The notes under the pieces: generated by a model
Database searches by the model: none
Seen by the model: only the letters and a program-made list of their open reading frames with translations
What the model was told of the DNA's origin: nothing
Made by a program: the position numbers and the translations under genes
DNA from: Paulownia fortunei
Lineage: Eukaryota; Streptophyta; Magnoliopsida; Lamiales; Paulowniaceae
Length of the DNA stretch: 64,000 bases
Reading direction: 5' to 3'
NCBI GenBank assembly: GCA_019321725.1
Contig: CM033110.1
Coordinates: forward strand, 13,881,278 to 13,945,277
Part shown: positions 49,090 through 63,235 of the stretch, piece after piece
Numbering within the stretch: position 1 is the first letter of the stretch
How the letters are laid out: every line of letters begins with the position of its first letter

Positions 49090-49566
49090 CTTCTCCGACT
49101 TCAGCAGCTGTTAGGAACTTATTTTATTATAGATAGTGGAAGTGATTGCTTGGAACCGACTCATGCTGGGTTATCCTAAGATCATGTTGTAGGCTGAAGG
49201 GTTCTTCAAAACTAGGAGCCTCACTAGCTTGGTAACTCTATAAGACCCATGTATCCCTAGTGTTAATGGTAGTGTCACTTCACGCATCGTATGCACTACT
49301 TTCCCAATGAAGCTAACATGAGGAGCGTTCACTAGAACCACTTGGAACGAGTCCACTCGAAGCTTCTAGAAGGTATGAAAAATGATACATATTGCACTTC
49401 TGCTATCCACCAGGACCCTCTTCACAAGAAAATTTGTTAACATCACAGAGATAACGATGGCATCAGCTTGGTGTCCAACTATAAGGTTGAGGTCTTGAGC
49501 CCCAAATGTTATGGCCATGTTCTTTTCACAAATGTGGTAGAGTGCCCTGAGCAAAGTCCTAATCAC
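49090..49566 (-). pseudogene. Tat-like retropepsin, opposite strand
   Basis: Leftward: ITFGAQDLNLIVGHQADAIV, then NFLVKRVLVDSRSAICIIF (the family site VDNGSSADIL, with DNG changed to DSR), a frame break near 49370, then VTLPLTLGIHGSYR and NPSAYNMILG. These are the ordered protease motifs of Tat gypsy elements. It runs against the gag of the same element. Confidence 0.72.
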
Positions 49567-49649
49567 TCATATCATTAATCAGAAAGTAGCAATAGTTGTA
49601 TCAAATATGCATGCCATAGTCTAGCAAATATACACATGTCTAGGGAATA

Positions 49650-51120
49650 TTGAGCAAAACCCCTAAACATACAAGGAAGAAGGGAAAGATAGAGATCTTA
49701 AGCAGCATCATTCTGGGGGGATCTATCTCCTACCTGCTCACTCTAAGGCTCTTCAGCTGCGAACTACATCTCTGGATATCCTGTAGAACTGCAATCTCAA
49801 CTCCCTCATCATTTGACACCTCTAGATCAAGCAGCATCACATCCTCCTCAAGGATGCAACTAGACTCCCTTATTGCACATCGACAATCGTATATAGTCGA
49901 ATCATATATCGTGGTAGCCTACTTAAATACTGCCTCATCAAAAGCCTTAACAACAACGGCCTCCCTATTGTCAACCAAGCTCAACCTATCCTGACACTGC
50001 AAAAACCTTTCCCCAATCTTCACCTCATAATCATACTTGGCCTTCAGCTCCTCAAAACTCTTGTATGTTTTGGTCATCTTCCTTTCATAGCGAGCAACCT
50101 TCTCACCGCTCTTCTTTACTGTAGCCATGGAGATAGTAAGAACCTAGCCAAAATGGGAAGATATAAAGATGAAAACTATAAATAAAAAAAGAAGCATACA
50201 CTAAGTAAATATGAAAAGCCAAGTAAATTGCCTACGCTAGCTAAGTCTCTGGCCAATAAAGCATCCAAGATTGAGGAAAGCATCTGACTGATCTTGCTGA
50301 GATCATCCTCGATGATGCTTCTGGTCCTACTCCAACCCAGAGATATCTGAGAGGTGTCGAACAATGACTTAATCCCTTTTTAGTGATTGATGTTAGGAAA
50401 AAATAGGCTGGATCTAGAACTCTCCCTAGGAATAGAGTCATCTGCCTTTCTTTTCAGCCTCTTACCTGTAGCAAGAGCAAGAGTGGCCCTCATAACATGG
50501 CTGCTGCTGAATCGTTCAGCTGGCTGAGATGAAGACCTAAGTTTGCCCCCACAATACCTATGTGAGGTGCACCGCTCCTCCTTACTCCTCCTAGACGGAG
50601 GTCTGCTCAAACTACCTCCAGCCTCACGAGTCTTTTCTTATGAGATCTAATAGCTACAACATTTAACTCCCTACATAGAGAAAATAAAACAATGAATCAG
50701 AGACAAATACAAAATAATCAACATATGCAAAGTAATATGAAAAAAGTCAGATACCCCCAAAAAACAAACATCTAATGTCAAAAAGCTGATCAAGCAATCC
50801 AGTAGTTATGCAGCGCTTTCTAAACTCGTTACGCAAGTTGTGGGGGATGGAAGAGATAGAAGAAGGACTACTCCACTCGTGGGGAAATCCCTAGCCATTA
50901 TCTCTAACATAAAATAACTTATCTTCCAAAGTAAGATCAGATTGTCTCTAGACATAACATTATCTAAAGAATTATGCCTCATCACCTTACAGTACCCAGC
51001 CGTTGAACCGTAATTAAGGGGATTCTCTTCCCAATTTAGATGTATTATCAAGACTAAACTCATCTTGATCACCATCGTCGGGATCCCTATCACTATCACG
51101 ATCCTAGATGGACCTACTTT
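49650..51120 (-). pseudogene. Retrotransposon accessory reading frame, opposite strand
   Basis: Leftward pieces: an early part at 50806-51099; a Ser/Arg-rich part at 50380-50610 (LKRKADDSIPRESSRSS); QMLSSILDALLARDLASVG (50176-50364); a coiled-coil-like Lys/Glu-rich part at 49919-50128 (KTYKSFEELKAKYDYEVK); and beyond its stop IYDSTIYDCRCAIRESSCI-like and acidic sequence. Composition and order are like the coiled-coil 'putative plant transposon protein' often found in Tat-like elements. The assignment is by resemblance only. Confidence 0.45.
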
Positions 51121-52013
51121 ATCCTTTTGAGTCTCGAACTCCTCATACTCTAATGAATTAGATGGGCACTAAGGCAACCCCAAAAGTGCATCCCTCAACT
51201 CAGGAGATACTCTTTCAAGATACTTTGCATAAATTGATTTTTACCTAAGTCTTTCACAAAAAGAGTGAAAAAACAAAAAAGAGCATGTTAAACTGCAGTA
51301 AAGATGACACGACCCATCAAACCCATGCCATCGGACCCTGAAAAGGACCCTAGATGAGGCTTAGAGGCCTCACCTAAGAAAGCAGCTGACCAAAGCAGAA
51401 AAACTTTAATCGGGCAAGAAGAAGTTGATCGAGGCAATGGCAAGACAAGTCGGTCGAGGTACTAATGCCTCAACCCAAAAAGAAGGCTACTGAGGCAACA
51501 CCTCGGCAATGAAAAATAGTTGTCAAGCCCCAACAGCAAAGGAAAAACCCCACCCAAGGTAGCCAATGGGGAAAACCCCACCCGAGGCAGCTGAGCCAAG
51601 GTAAGGGGTGGTCAATGTGCCCCTGCCTAGGCTAGCAGCAGTCTAGGTGCCCCTGCTTCAACTGCGCAACGTACCTTCACCTCTGTCACAATTGATTCCA
51701 CGATCTCTCTACCTAACGTGCTCCTATCTATATTACTCCTACACAGATGCGGATTTGGACATATTCTCTCGAACATGACTCTTTAACAAAGAAGAGAAGG
51801 AAGAAAAAAGTTGAAAATTATGAGTTTGAAAGAGAATACGTACCTCTAGAATTCATGGCTCAAAATATTAAGTTCAAGGAGATCCTGTATCAAAGTGAGG
51901 TAAAGAACTCATCTTCCTCCTATATATACAAAAGATATACTCCTATTTCTAGGAAACTCTAAACTCTCAACCTGCTACCCCTTCGTTCAGCAGCATGAGA
52001 GTTAGAAGTTATA
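51121..52013. other. Element interior, no gene
   Basis: Contains a GC-richer stretch (51300-51680) with AAAACCCCACCC-AGG-AGC and GTGCCCCTGC each occurring twice. No supported frame. Confidence 0.4.
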
Positions 52014-52377
52014 TGATAGGTATGAAAATTTTATTTAATTTTATTTATTTTGATTTATTAAATATTTAATTTCGGCCTAAACAAACTCACAGGCGCAATT
52101 TATATCTACGACCCATGATGCCTATAGCCCAAAATAAAATAGGCATAAATAGCCCCTTCCTAAATATTTACAAAGCACACACTTTAATTTTCTACTTTTA
52201 GTCGGTACTTATTCTCTTACAAATTTACTGACTTAAGCATCGGATAAATATATTTAGAACAATCCCAATGCCCTTCTAACAATTTATTGATTTTACAAAC
52301 AAAGAACCCACAACTTGTAGCCGCAAGCAAAAGACACGAATTAGATCCACCTCAACATATAAAAATAACTCGCACAA
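52014..52377 (+). repeat. 3' LTR of the Tat-like element
   Basis: Second copy of 46397-46759, starting TGATAGGTATGAAAATTTTA and ending ATAACTCGCACA. Its TATA region reads GGCATAAATAGCCCC (52142-52156). Confidence 0.82.
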
Positions 52378-53355
52378 TATATATCAAAATTATTAGTTAT
52401 TATTGGTAAAATAAAAAATAAAATAGAAATTAAAAAAAGGTGGATTGCAAATCCTAATTTTAATAATAAACTGGAAAAATAATTTAGATAGTATATATAA
52501 CTTTTTTAAAAAAAGGAAAACCATACAAAACATATAAAAAAATTAAAACATTAAACAATAGAAAAAAATTGCACTATTCATCTTCTTCCTCAACTCCCAC
52601 CACCAGTCCCCTCGCCTCTCCCTATTGGCGCAAATCCCCCTTTTCCTTGGCCAATCCCATTCCCCCTCCCTCTCCCCCGTCGGCCCAAGTCGCCCCATGT
52701 TCCCGATCTAACCCCATTTCCTCCCCCCTCCCCGATATGCGTGTATATATGTACACACATATATACACGTGTATATATCATATGTATATATCTATATATG
52801 TACATATATACACACAAATGCCTATATACTCACACATTTTTTATTTTTTTCTTAAATTTTTAAAATAAACATTTATAGATCGTCCAATCATGTTTGATGT
52901 AATGGACAATTGATATTTACTTTGACTTGGGGGCAAAATTATCTTTTCATATTTTTAAAATTTCAGCCTTTTTTTTTTTATTTTTTCTTTGAGGTAGTTT
53001 GACTTTCACAAGTTATGTGAGTTTGATCAAACTTCTATTAGTCATATGCTGTACTTGCAATTTTAAAAAATAACTAAGGTATTTTGTATTTAGGCCATTC
53101 ACAAGGAAAGAAAATCCAGTAAATTACCCTTAAAAAGAAAATCCAGGAGATTTTGCGAAATTTATAAAAACTCATCTAATTTAAAGTACTCCTAAGTGGT
53201 GATATTCACTGTTCAGACAAGGATCTTTTGTTTGGTCTCTGATGGTGGATCAAAATATCAAATGCTGATGATTCTGGTCGCAACCTCACTAGAAATATAT
53301 TTGGAAAGAAATATATTTGGAAAAGGCCCTGAGGATGAAATTTGAGAGTCATACA
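52378..53355. other. Upstream of petH: CT-rich and TA-repeat sequence, no gene
   Basis: A pyrimidine-rich tract at 52575-52738 is followed by a TATATA/TGTACA microsatellite to 52815, the same arrangement as at 44.4-45.2 kb. The rest is AT-rich. AAATATATTTGGAAA is duplicated at about 53291-53323. Confidence 0.55.
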
Positions 53356-53356
53356 T

Positions 53357-53375
53357 TTTATACATTCTCTTATCC
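53357..53375 (+). promoter_or_regulatory. Possible petH core promoter
   Basis: TTTATAC followed eight bases later by TTATCC (an I-box core, GATAA, in reverse), about 190 bases before the start codon. The position suits a plant light-regulated promoter, but the TATA match is weak. Confidence 0.3.
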
Positions 53376-53482
53376 TCACACTGCCACTGCATTGGCCTTC
53401 TAATCTCCTCCACCCAATCCATAATCTTCATTCTTTCCTCTTCACCAATTTTTTTCTCACTTTATTTATTATCATCACTTAC

Positions 53483-53485
<3 letters not shown>

Positions 53486-53521
<36 letters not shown>
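53486..53521 (+). repeat. CT microsatellite in petH 5' leader
   Basis: About 17 CT units, 28 bases before the start codon. Pyrimidine repeats are common in plant 5' leaders. The length is likely to vary between individuals. Confidence 0.85.
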
Positions 53522-53523
<2 letters not shown>

Positions 53524-53548
53524 CTTGATTTCTTAGCTCATCACAAAC

Positions 53549-56463
<2,915 letters not shown>

Positions 56464-57616
56464 TTCTTGCTTAATGTTCTTGTACAAATATCAGCCAGCA
56501 TCTTGATTTTCTCTTTGTTGATGTAGATAGGTAACTTTCTTTTTTGAATTTGTTTCTTTCCCAATCTTCTTCTTTCATCTATGGCCCCTGCGGATGTTAA
56601 AAATTGAGGGCATAGTCATGAAAAGTTAATAGTGAAACAAGCTCACAGTCATTTTTACCCTCAAATCAGCTTCATTTGCTCTGACTTGATGCTCATTACT
56701 TATGTTTTACATGGATTCTGGCAAAACACCAAGGTAATGCCTCGTGAGCCAGTTTTTGTGTTTCATCTTATATTTCATACAATACATTAATATTATGTGT
56801 ATAAAATATTTTTTTAATATATAGTATTTATATAAATATGGCATGGATTATGATATGATTTATAAATTAAAACATAAAATTAAAATAGAAAATTTAGAGT
56901 CTTCCCGAACACCAATATTAAGCTCACTCACATAGAACACACTAAGATTTTACCAGTGTGAGACCTAAGTCTGCCACTTGACTCGAATCTGATTGGCTAG
57001 GTACGGCGAATATGGTTAAAGCATTTAAAATTGAAATGAATTAGAGAAAAAAAAATCATGTAACTTGATCTTGAATTGATTTTACAAGATCAACAATAAA
57101 AAGAAGAAAACTTTGTTTGATTTGTTTTCAACTTTATGACGATCAGAGTTCAAAATTAAAATTTTAATGTTATTTATTTATTTATGTATGTTTGATGTGT
57201 CTCATCTCTTAACTAAGTGCTTAGACGTTCCTTAGAATACCATTACAATCACTGTGTGTATCTGTATGTGTCTGTGTTTTATATATTTTATGTCCAGAAT
57301 TTAACAAAATAAAGATTTTTTGGCTTTAATTTTATTCTGCCCTTGGTATTTCTGGACTCATTCTACAATTGTTTGGTTAATTAAAAATCCTCTTTTTTTC
57401 TCTTTATGGCATGGGCTTGATGTAACACTGATGAATATAGTTATGCAATTCTCTCTAAATTTATTTAAAAGATTTTATAAGTATTTATATCTTACAAGAT
57501 ATTTAAAAGATTTTATTTTAAAAATAAATTATTAAAATGTTTGGATAAGATCAAATTATAGAGTTTATAAGATATTAATAATGATAATTTTATAATTAAT
57601 ATATTAAGATCTTAAT
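56464..57616. other. 3' flank of petH, no gene
   Basis: The first few hundred bases must hold the petH 3' leader and poly(A) site. The rest is AT-rich without similarity, up to the abrupt start of element B sequence. Confidence 0.5.
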
Positions 57617-57633
57617 AATAATTTGTTGAAACA

Positions 57634-58330
57634 ATGTATAATAGTGAGTTTTTTGATAAAAAATCTGATGAAATCTTAGAATATTTAGACTTTTTAGTAG
57701 AAAACTCTCAATCATGGTATAGTGTTAATTCTTTCGAAAGTTCTATTAAATCTAGTTTTGCTAATAGTAATAAAGAAAAATATTACTTTAGCCAAGAAAA
57801 TGATCATGCTAGAATTTCTAGTTTGACAGAAGCAGTTGAGGTCAGAAACTTAAACAAGTAAAGAAAATCAAATTTGTGCAAAATGAAGAAGTTTGAAACA
57901 TTTGTGAACTTGTGGAACACTCTACCAATGAATGCCCAAATATTTCAACACAAGCAAATTTTATGAACACATTCAAAAAAAAATTTCATTCTCTATATTT
58001 TGAAACTTACAATCCACAGTGGAGAAAATCATCCCAATTTTAGTTGGCGAGATGAGAACCGAACCCAACCGCTACATTCACAAAGGCCACAAAACTTTTC
58101 TTCTTATCCAACTTTATATACAAAATTCCTTGAGGAGACTTTGAAAGCATTTATGCATGAACAAACAAACATCAATAATCAAATTTCACAAGCTATCAAT
58201 GAGATCAAAAGCACACTTTCAATACTGACAACTTCTTTGCGTACTCATGAAAAAGGTAAATTTCCTGCTCAACTTCTATCTACTCCTTCCACTTAGTGAC
58301 ATGCTCCTTCTTTAAGTAAAAATTCAATCA
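57634..58330 (+). pseudogene. gag of element B, first copy
   Basis: Open from 57634 for 75 codons (NSEFFDKKSDEILEYLDFLV), then broken. At the zinc knuckle (about 57890-57935) the first Cys codon is changed (TGT AGC to TGA AAC), leaving CELVEH-STNE-C. The C-terminal part (58000-58296) keeps the FLEETLKAFMHEQTNINNQI segment. Confidence 0.75.
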
Positions 58331-58748
58331 AAGAGGTTAATTCGATACAACTCTTCGAAATGGAAAAATTTAGTGTCACAACTCTTCCACTTAGTGTCAT
58401 GCTCAACCTCAACCTACTTCTTCCACTTAATGTCATGCTCCTTCTTCAGATGAAAATTCAATCAAATAGGCTAATTCGATCACAACTCTTTGAACCCTAA
58501 ATATATTGACAAGAATATTCATCCTTAGGAGAATCCAAAGTTGGTAACCACTCATAAACCTCTCTCTCATACTTATATAACGCTTCCACATTTTCCTAAC
58601 ATGTTAGCAAATTTTAAGAAAATGAGCAAGAAAAGGTGATCCTTCAGAGTTTTTGAAAAGGGAGGTAAACATCTATGTCCTTGATGCGATCAAGCAGATG
58701 CCTTGATATGCTAAATTCCTTAAAGAGTTATGCACTAACAAATTAAAG

Positions 58749-59366
58749 TTGAGGGGGGATGAAAAAAAAAGTGTGGGGGAGAATGTTTCAATAGTTTTTC
58801 AAAGAAAACTCTCTTCAAAGTGTAAGAATCCAGGCACATTTAACATCTCTTGTACCATTGGGAAGACCGAATTTGAAAAATTCATGTTAGATTTAGGAGC
58901 ATCAATCAATGTTATGTCATATTTTATTTATATTTCTCTAAATGTAGGACCTTTAAAAGAAACTAGTATTATCATACAATTGACTAATAGATCTAATGCA
59001 TATCCAATAAAGGTTGTGGAAGATATTCTTGTGTAGGTGAATGAATTAGTTTTTCCTATTAAACTTTATGTTATTGAGATAAATGATGATACATGCCCTA
59101 ATCCTACATGCATTCTTTTAGGAAGACCATTCATGAAGACAATCCAAGCTAAGATTGATGTTCATGATGACACTATTACTATGGAGTTTGATAGCGAGGT
59201 TATAAAGTATAATATTTTTGAAGTCATGAGATATTCTACTAACATGAATGTTGTTTCTGCAGTTGACATTATTGATTTCAAGTCACAACAAATGCTTAAG
59301 TTCACTAGCAAGGATGGAGTGGAGGTTATTTTACAAAAACGTCTTCTTATGAATGATTTGAAATAA
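58749..59366 (+). pseudogene. Retropepsin of element B, first copy
   Basis: The active site D-L-G-A-S is intact (58890-58904), followed by IIIQLTNRSNAYPIKVVEDI. One stop (TAG at 59034-59036) interrupts it. It resumes with NELVFPIKLYVIEI, CPNPTCILLGRPFM and TITMEFDSEVIKYNIFE, the conserved end of Athila proteases. Only the one stop separates two long open parts, so it is younger-looking than the element A copy. Confidence 0.8.
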
Positions 59367-59452
59367 AAGAAGTTGGATGTGCAAATGTTGGGGGATGTGA
59401 AAAATGATGTAACACGGCAAGATTTGTTGCCAAAAAAATCGAAGTAATGATG

Positions 59453-60430
59453 TAATAGTGAGTTTCTTGATAAAGAGCTTGATGAAGCCCTATAATATCT
59501 AGATCTTTTAGTAGAAAACTTTCAATCATGGCATATTTTTAATTCTTTTGAAGGTTCTATTAAATCTAATCTTACTAATAGTAATAAAAAAGAATATTAC
59601 ATTAGTCAAGAAGATGATCATGCTATAATTTCTAGTTTGACAAAAACAGTTGAGGTTATGGAATTTAAAAAAGTAAAGAAAATTAGATTTGTGCAAGATG
59701 AATAAGTTTGTAGCATTTGTGAACTTGTGAGACACTCCACCAATGAATATCTAAATATTTCAGCACAAGCAAATTTTATGAACACATTTAAAAAGTCTTT
59801 CCATTCTCCATATTATGAAACTTACAATCCATAATGGAGAAATTCATCCCAATTTTAGTTGGTGAGATGAGAACCGAACCCAAACGCTATATTCACAAAG
59901 ACTACCAAACTTTCCTTCTTATCCAACTCCACATACAAAATCTCTTAAGAAAACTATGCAAGAATTTATGCATGCACAAACAAACATCAATAATCATATT
60001 TCACAAGTCATCAATGAGATCAAAAGCACACTTTCAACTTTGATAACCTCGTTGCGTACTGATGAAAAAGGTAAATTTCCTGCTCAACCTCAACCTACTT
60101 TTTTCACTCAGTGTCATGCTCCTTCTTCGGGTCAAAATTCAATCAAAGAGGCTAATTCGATAACAACTCTTCAAATTAGAAAAATTGTTGACAAGAATAT
60201 TCGTCCTAAGTAGAATCCAAAGTTGGTAACCACTGCTAAACCTCTCTCTCATACTTATATAACACTTCCACCTTTTCCTAGCAGGTTAGCAAATTCTAAG
60301 AAAAATGGGCAAGAAAATGAGATGTTTCAGACTTTTCGAAAAGTGGAGGTAAACATCTCTGTTGTTGATGCGATCAAGCAGGTGCCTCGATATGCTAAAT
60401 TGCATAAAGATCTATACACTAACAAATGAA
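59453..60430 (+). pseudogene. gag of element B, second copy
   Basis: Repeats the first gag from CNSEFLDKELDEAL. Its zinc knuckle (59708-59751) reads CSICELVRHSTNEY: the last Cys has become Tyr. The later part is open as 59956-60213 (MQEFMHAQTNINNHISQVIN). A stop near 59703 and several frame changes break it. Confidence 0.75.
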
Positions 60431-60570
60431 AGTTGAGTGGGGGGGGATGAAAAAATAAGCGTGGGTCAGAATGTTTCAGTAGTTCTTAAAAAAAACTCCC
60501 TCCAAAGTGTAAGGATTCGAGTACTTTTACCATCTCTTGTACCATTAGGAAGACCAAATTTGAAAAATGC

Positions 60571-61227
60571 ATGTTAAATTTAGGAGCATCAATCAATGTT
60601 ATGCCATATTCTATTTATATTTCTCTAAATCTAGGACCTATAAAAGAAACTAGTGTTATCATACAATTGACTGATAGATGTAATGCATATCCAATAAAGG
60701 TTGTGGAAGATGTTCTTGTGCAGGTAAATAAATTAATTTTCCCTGCTGAACTTTATGTTATTGAGATAGAGGATGACACATGCCCTAATCCTACACGCAT
60801 TCTTTTGGAAAGACCATTCATGAAGACAGTTCGAGCTAAGATTGATATTCATGATGGCACTATTACTATAGAGTTTGATAGCGAGGTTATAAAATATAAT
60901 ATTTTTGAAGTCATAAGATATCCTACTTATGTGAATGTTGTTTTTGCAGTTGACATTATTGATCCCAAGTCACAACAAGTGCTTAAGTTCACTAGCAAGC
61001 ATGGAGTGGAGGTTATTTTACAAAAACATCTTCTTATGATAGATTTGAAAGAAAAGAAGTTGGATGTGGAAATGTTGGGGGATGTGGAAAATAATGTAAC
61101 AGGACTAGATTCATTACCAAAAAAATCAAAGTATAATGTCTCTTATGTTGAATTGCCAATATCTAATGAAAGGCTTCTACCTTCTCTAGTGCAGACCCAA
61201 ACCATCTTAAATATGTCTACTTGGTGA
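60571..61227 (+). pseudogene. Retropepsin of element B, second copy, active-site Asp lost
   Basis: The longest open protease frame of the three (218 codons), running from MLNLGASINVMPY through CPNPTRILLERPFMK and VAVDIIDPKSQQ to LPISNERLLPSLVQ. The catalytic Asp codon is changed: AAT at 60577-60579 gives NLGAS where the sister copies have DLGAS. An aspartic protease cannot work without it, so this long open frame is inactive. Confidence 0.82.
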
Positions 61228-62610
61228 GAAAGAAATACTACTTGTCAGTATTGCTAAAGACCTTACTCAAGTACAAACGAACAAACTTATTTAGGTGCTT
61301 CAAAATTATAAGACAGTGATTGGATGGACGATGGTTTTGGCAGCATATGTTGATGAGTGATGAAGGAGACAATATCAGGCTGAGAACATTAAATTAAACG
61401 CCCCAACGGATGGAAGAGAAGACTATGAGAGCCGAAAATCATAAATTTATTTTCTCTAACTCTCATTCTCTTTTCTTTTTAATTTTTTTATTTTATTTTG
61501 TTCTAATCGAAAATGTGTGCTGACAATATGGTAGGTAGTATTTAAATTTTTTATGCAAGAGCATATAGTAGTCACTTTTCGACAAAGAAAACTACTGCAA
61601 AGATTCTATTGTGTGGATTTTATTGACCCACTCTTTTCAAAGACACTTGCACTTTCTGCAAAAGTTATGAAAATTATAAAAAAATTAGGATCCTTCCTCA
61701 TTAAGTGACGGATAATGGTACTCCGTGGCTATTGAAGTCGGACTTATCGATTTCCCAAAATAATTGAAATCTTTGTACAAAGTTTTTTCTTTTTTTCTCA
61801 TTCTTTTTTCTTGTTCTTTTCAAAATGGATGATATTTTTCTAACTCTCAAGAAGAGATTTCATTTTCTTCCTAAAAATATAATTTTAAAAATTTATAAAA
61901 TCAAGATTGAAAGATTAAGCATGCTTATACACAAGGGCATCCCAGAAGACATATGATAGATAATTGAAGTAAAGGTAAGAGTAGCAGGTGAGTTTTCATA
62001 CGATTTTTCAAACTTACTTACTAGATACATGTCTAGTTTTGGTGAAAACACATATTAAAACAAATGAAGGATGAAAAAAATACAAGTTTGTCACAAATGT
62101 GCTTGATGAATTTGCAACACAAAGTGTCGTTCCTTAGGAATAGTTTGAGAAGATAAAATTTGATTCATTATGGATGGATTGAATAAGGAGTCTTGATGAC
62201 ATTATATTGACTCTTGAGACACATTCATGTGGATTAGTACAACTTGCAATTCTTGATTTATGGAATCACTTTCGGGATAAATATGAGCATTATGGTCTTG
62301 AGAATCTCACATTAAAAGACCATGTTTGCCAGTTTATAAGAAAACTGAATGGAAAGCATATCATCGACCCATAAAGGGCATTTAAGCCGTTAATGGATGT
62401 AAAACCAGAGGAAGATGTCACAATCACAACTACATGTACATTCACGTGTAAGTAGCTAATTTTTAAATTTTTTGTCCTTATTTTCAACCTTTCTTACAAA
62501 AGAAAAGGACGTGCAATAAATGCATTCCCAGTTCACATCTTAATAAATAGCACCGTACTTATTCTATTTTTGCACAACTCACTTTCTTCAAAAAAAAAAA
62601 AATAGAACTC
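61228..62610 (+). other. Element B pre-RT stump, tail and middle region
   Basis: Begins with the same pre-RT remnant as element A (ending near GATTGGATGGACGATGG, 61318) and a shortened tail (CATTAAATTAAACGCCCCAACGG). At 62155-62375 it has the unidentified conserved segment (LWNHFRDKYEHYGLENLTLK), here with fewer stops than in element A. A piece at 61825-61950 (MDDIFLTLKKRFHFLP) has no counterpart in element A. Confidence 0.6.
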
Positions 62611-63235
62611 TCTTCCACTCGCAAGTTCAACTGTATTTTTGTCTTTTATGGAACTAATTCAGGAAAAATTAGTGAGTTTATGGGGGCAGCCAATAACCTT
62701 GGTAGAACTTTAGCAGCAAAAAAAAAATTCATTTAGTGTATAAGAGAGGTAGTTGAGGTTAATGGGGAGTGTTGCTACTTCTACTCATGTAAGATAAGTC
62801 CCAAAATCTCTAAAAGTACAAAATATCACAGGTATGACCATCGGAGATGAGCTAAAAGTGTCACATATTTAGGATATAATGCTTAACATAATAAATAATG
62901 CGGATGCATTCATCACTGTACCTGGTGGTTTTAGTACACTGGATGAATTATTCAAAGTTATTTCTTGGGCACAACTCAATATTTACCATAAATCTGTAGG
63001 TATTCTTAATGTTAATGGTTCATTTGATAGTTTTCTATCTTTTGTAGATCATGTTGGAGAAAAAAGTTTTATTTCACCATCTGCGAGACAAATTCTCATT
63101 TCTGCTTCAATACCTGACCATCTGATTGATCAACTTCTAGCATATGTGTCAGAACCTGATCTAACTTTGGCTCATGTGGATTGGTCCAATAGGGACAATG
63201 GTCAAAAACACAAAATGAATTTGACTCTCAGCTAG
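62611..63235 (+). pseudogene. Captured intronless LOG-type gene (copy 2)
   Basis: Same cytokinin-activating LOG family as copy 1. From the left: RKFNCIFVFYGTNSGK (family CVFCGSxxGK), GAANNLGRTLAAKK, IHLVY then a frameshifted GLMG-type loop (62738-62775), ITGMTI(G)DEL..., and an open frame at 62879-63235 with NADAFITVPGGFSTLDE. In the nucleotide-binding signature PGGxGTxxE the Gly is Ser here (62933-62935), while copy 1 keeps it. It continues ISWAQLNIYHKSVGILNVNG, LLAYVSEPD and ends LTLS-stop at 63235. Intronless over about 205 codons, with the same ends and flanks as copy 1, so both descend from one capture. Confidence 0.83.

Larger units (their letters stand above)
46397..52377 (+). mobile_element. 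Tat-like Ty3/gypsy element, decayed and rearranged
   Basis: Direct LTRs (46397-46759 and 52014-52377) bracket 5.3 kb of internal sequence. The primer-binding region TTTTGGTGCCATTTGTGAGA (from 46760) is a transition-altered form of the TTTTGGCGCCGTCTGTGGGA site of Tat/Athila elements. Gag remnants read rightward, but protease and an accessory reading frame read leftward (49.1-51.1 kb), so the inside is inverted or holds a second element. Flanking TATAT on both sides fits a 5-bp target duplication but is too simple to count. Confidence 0.75.
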
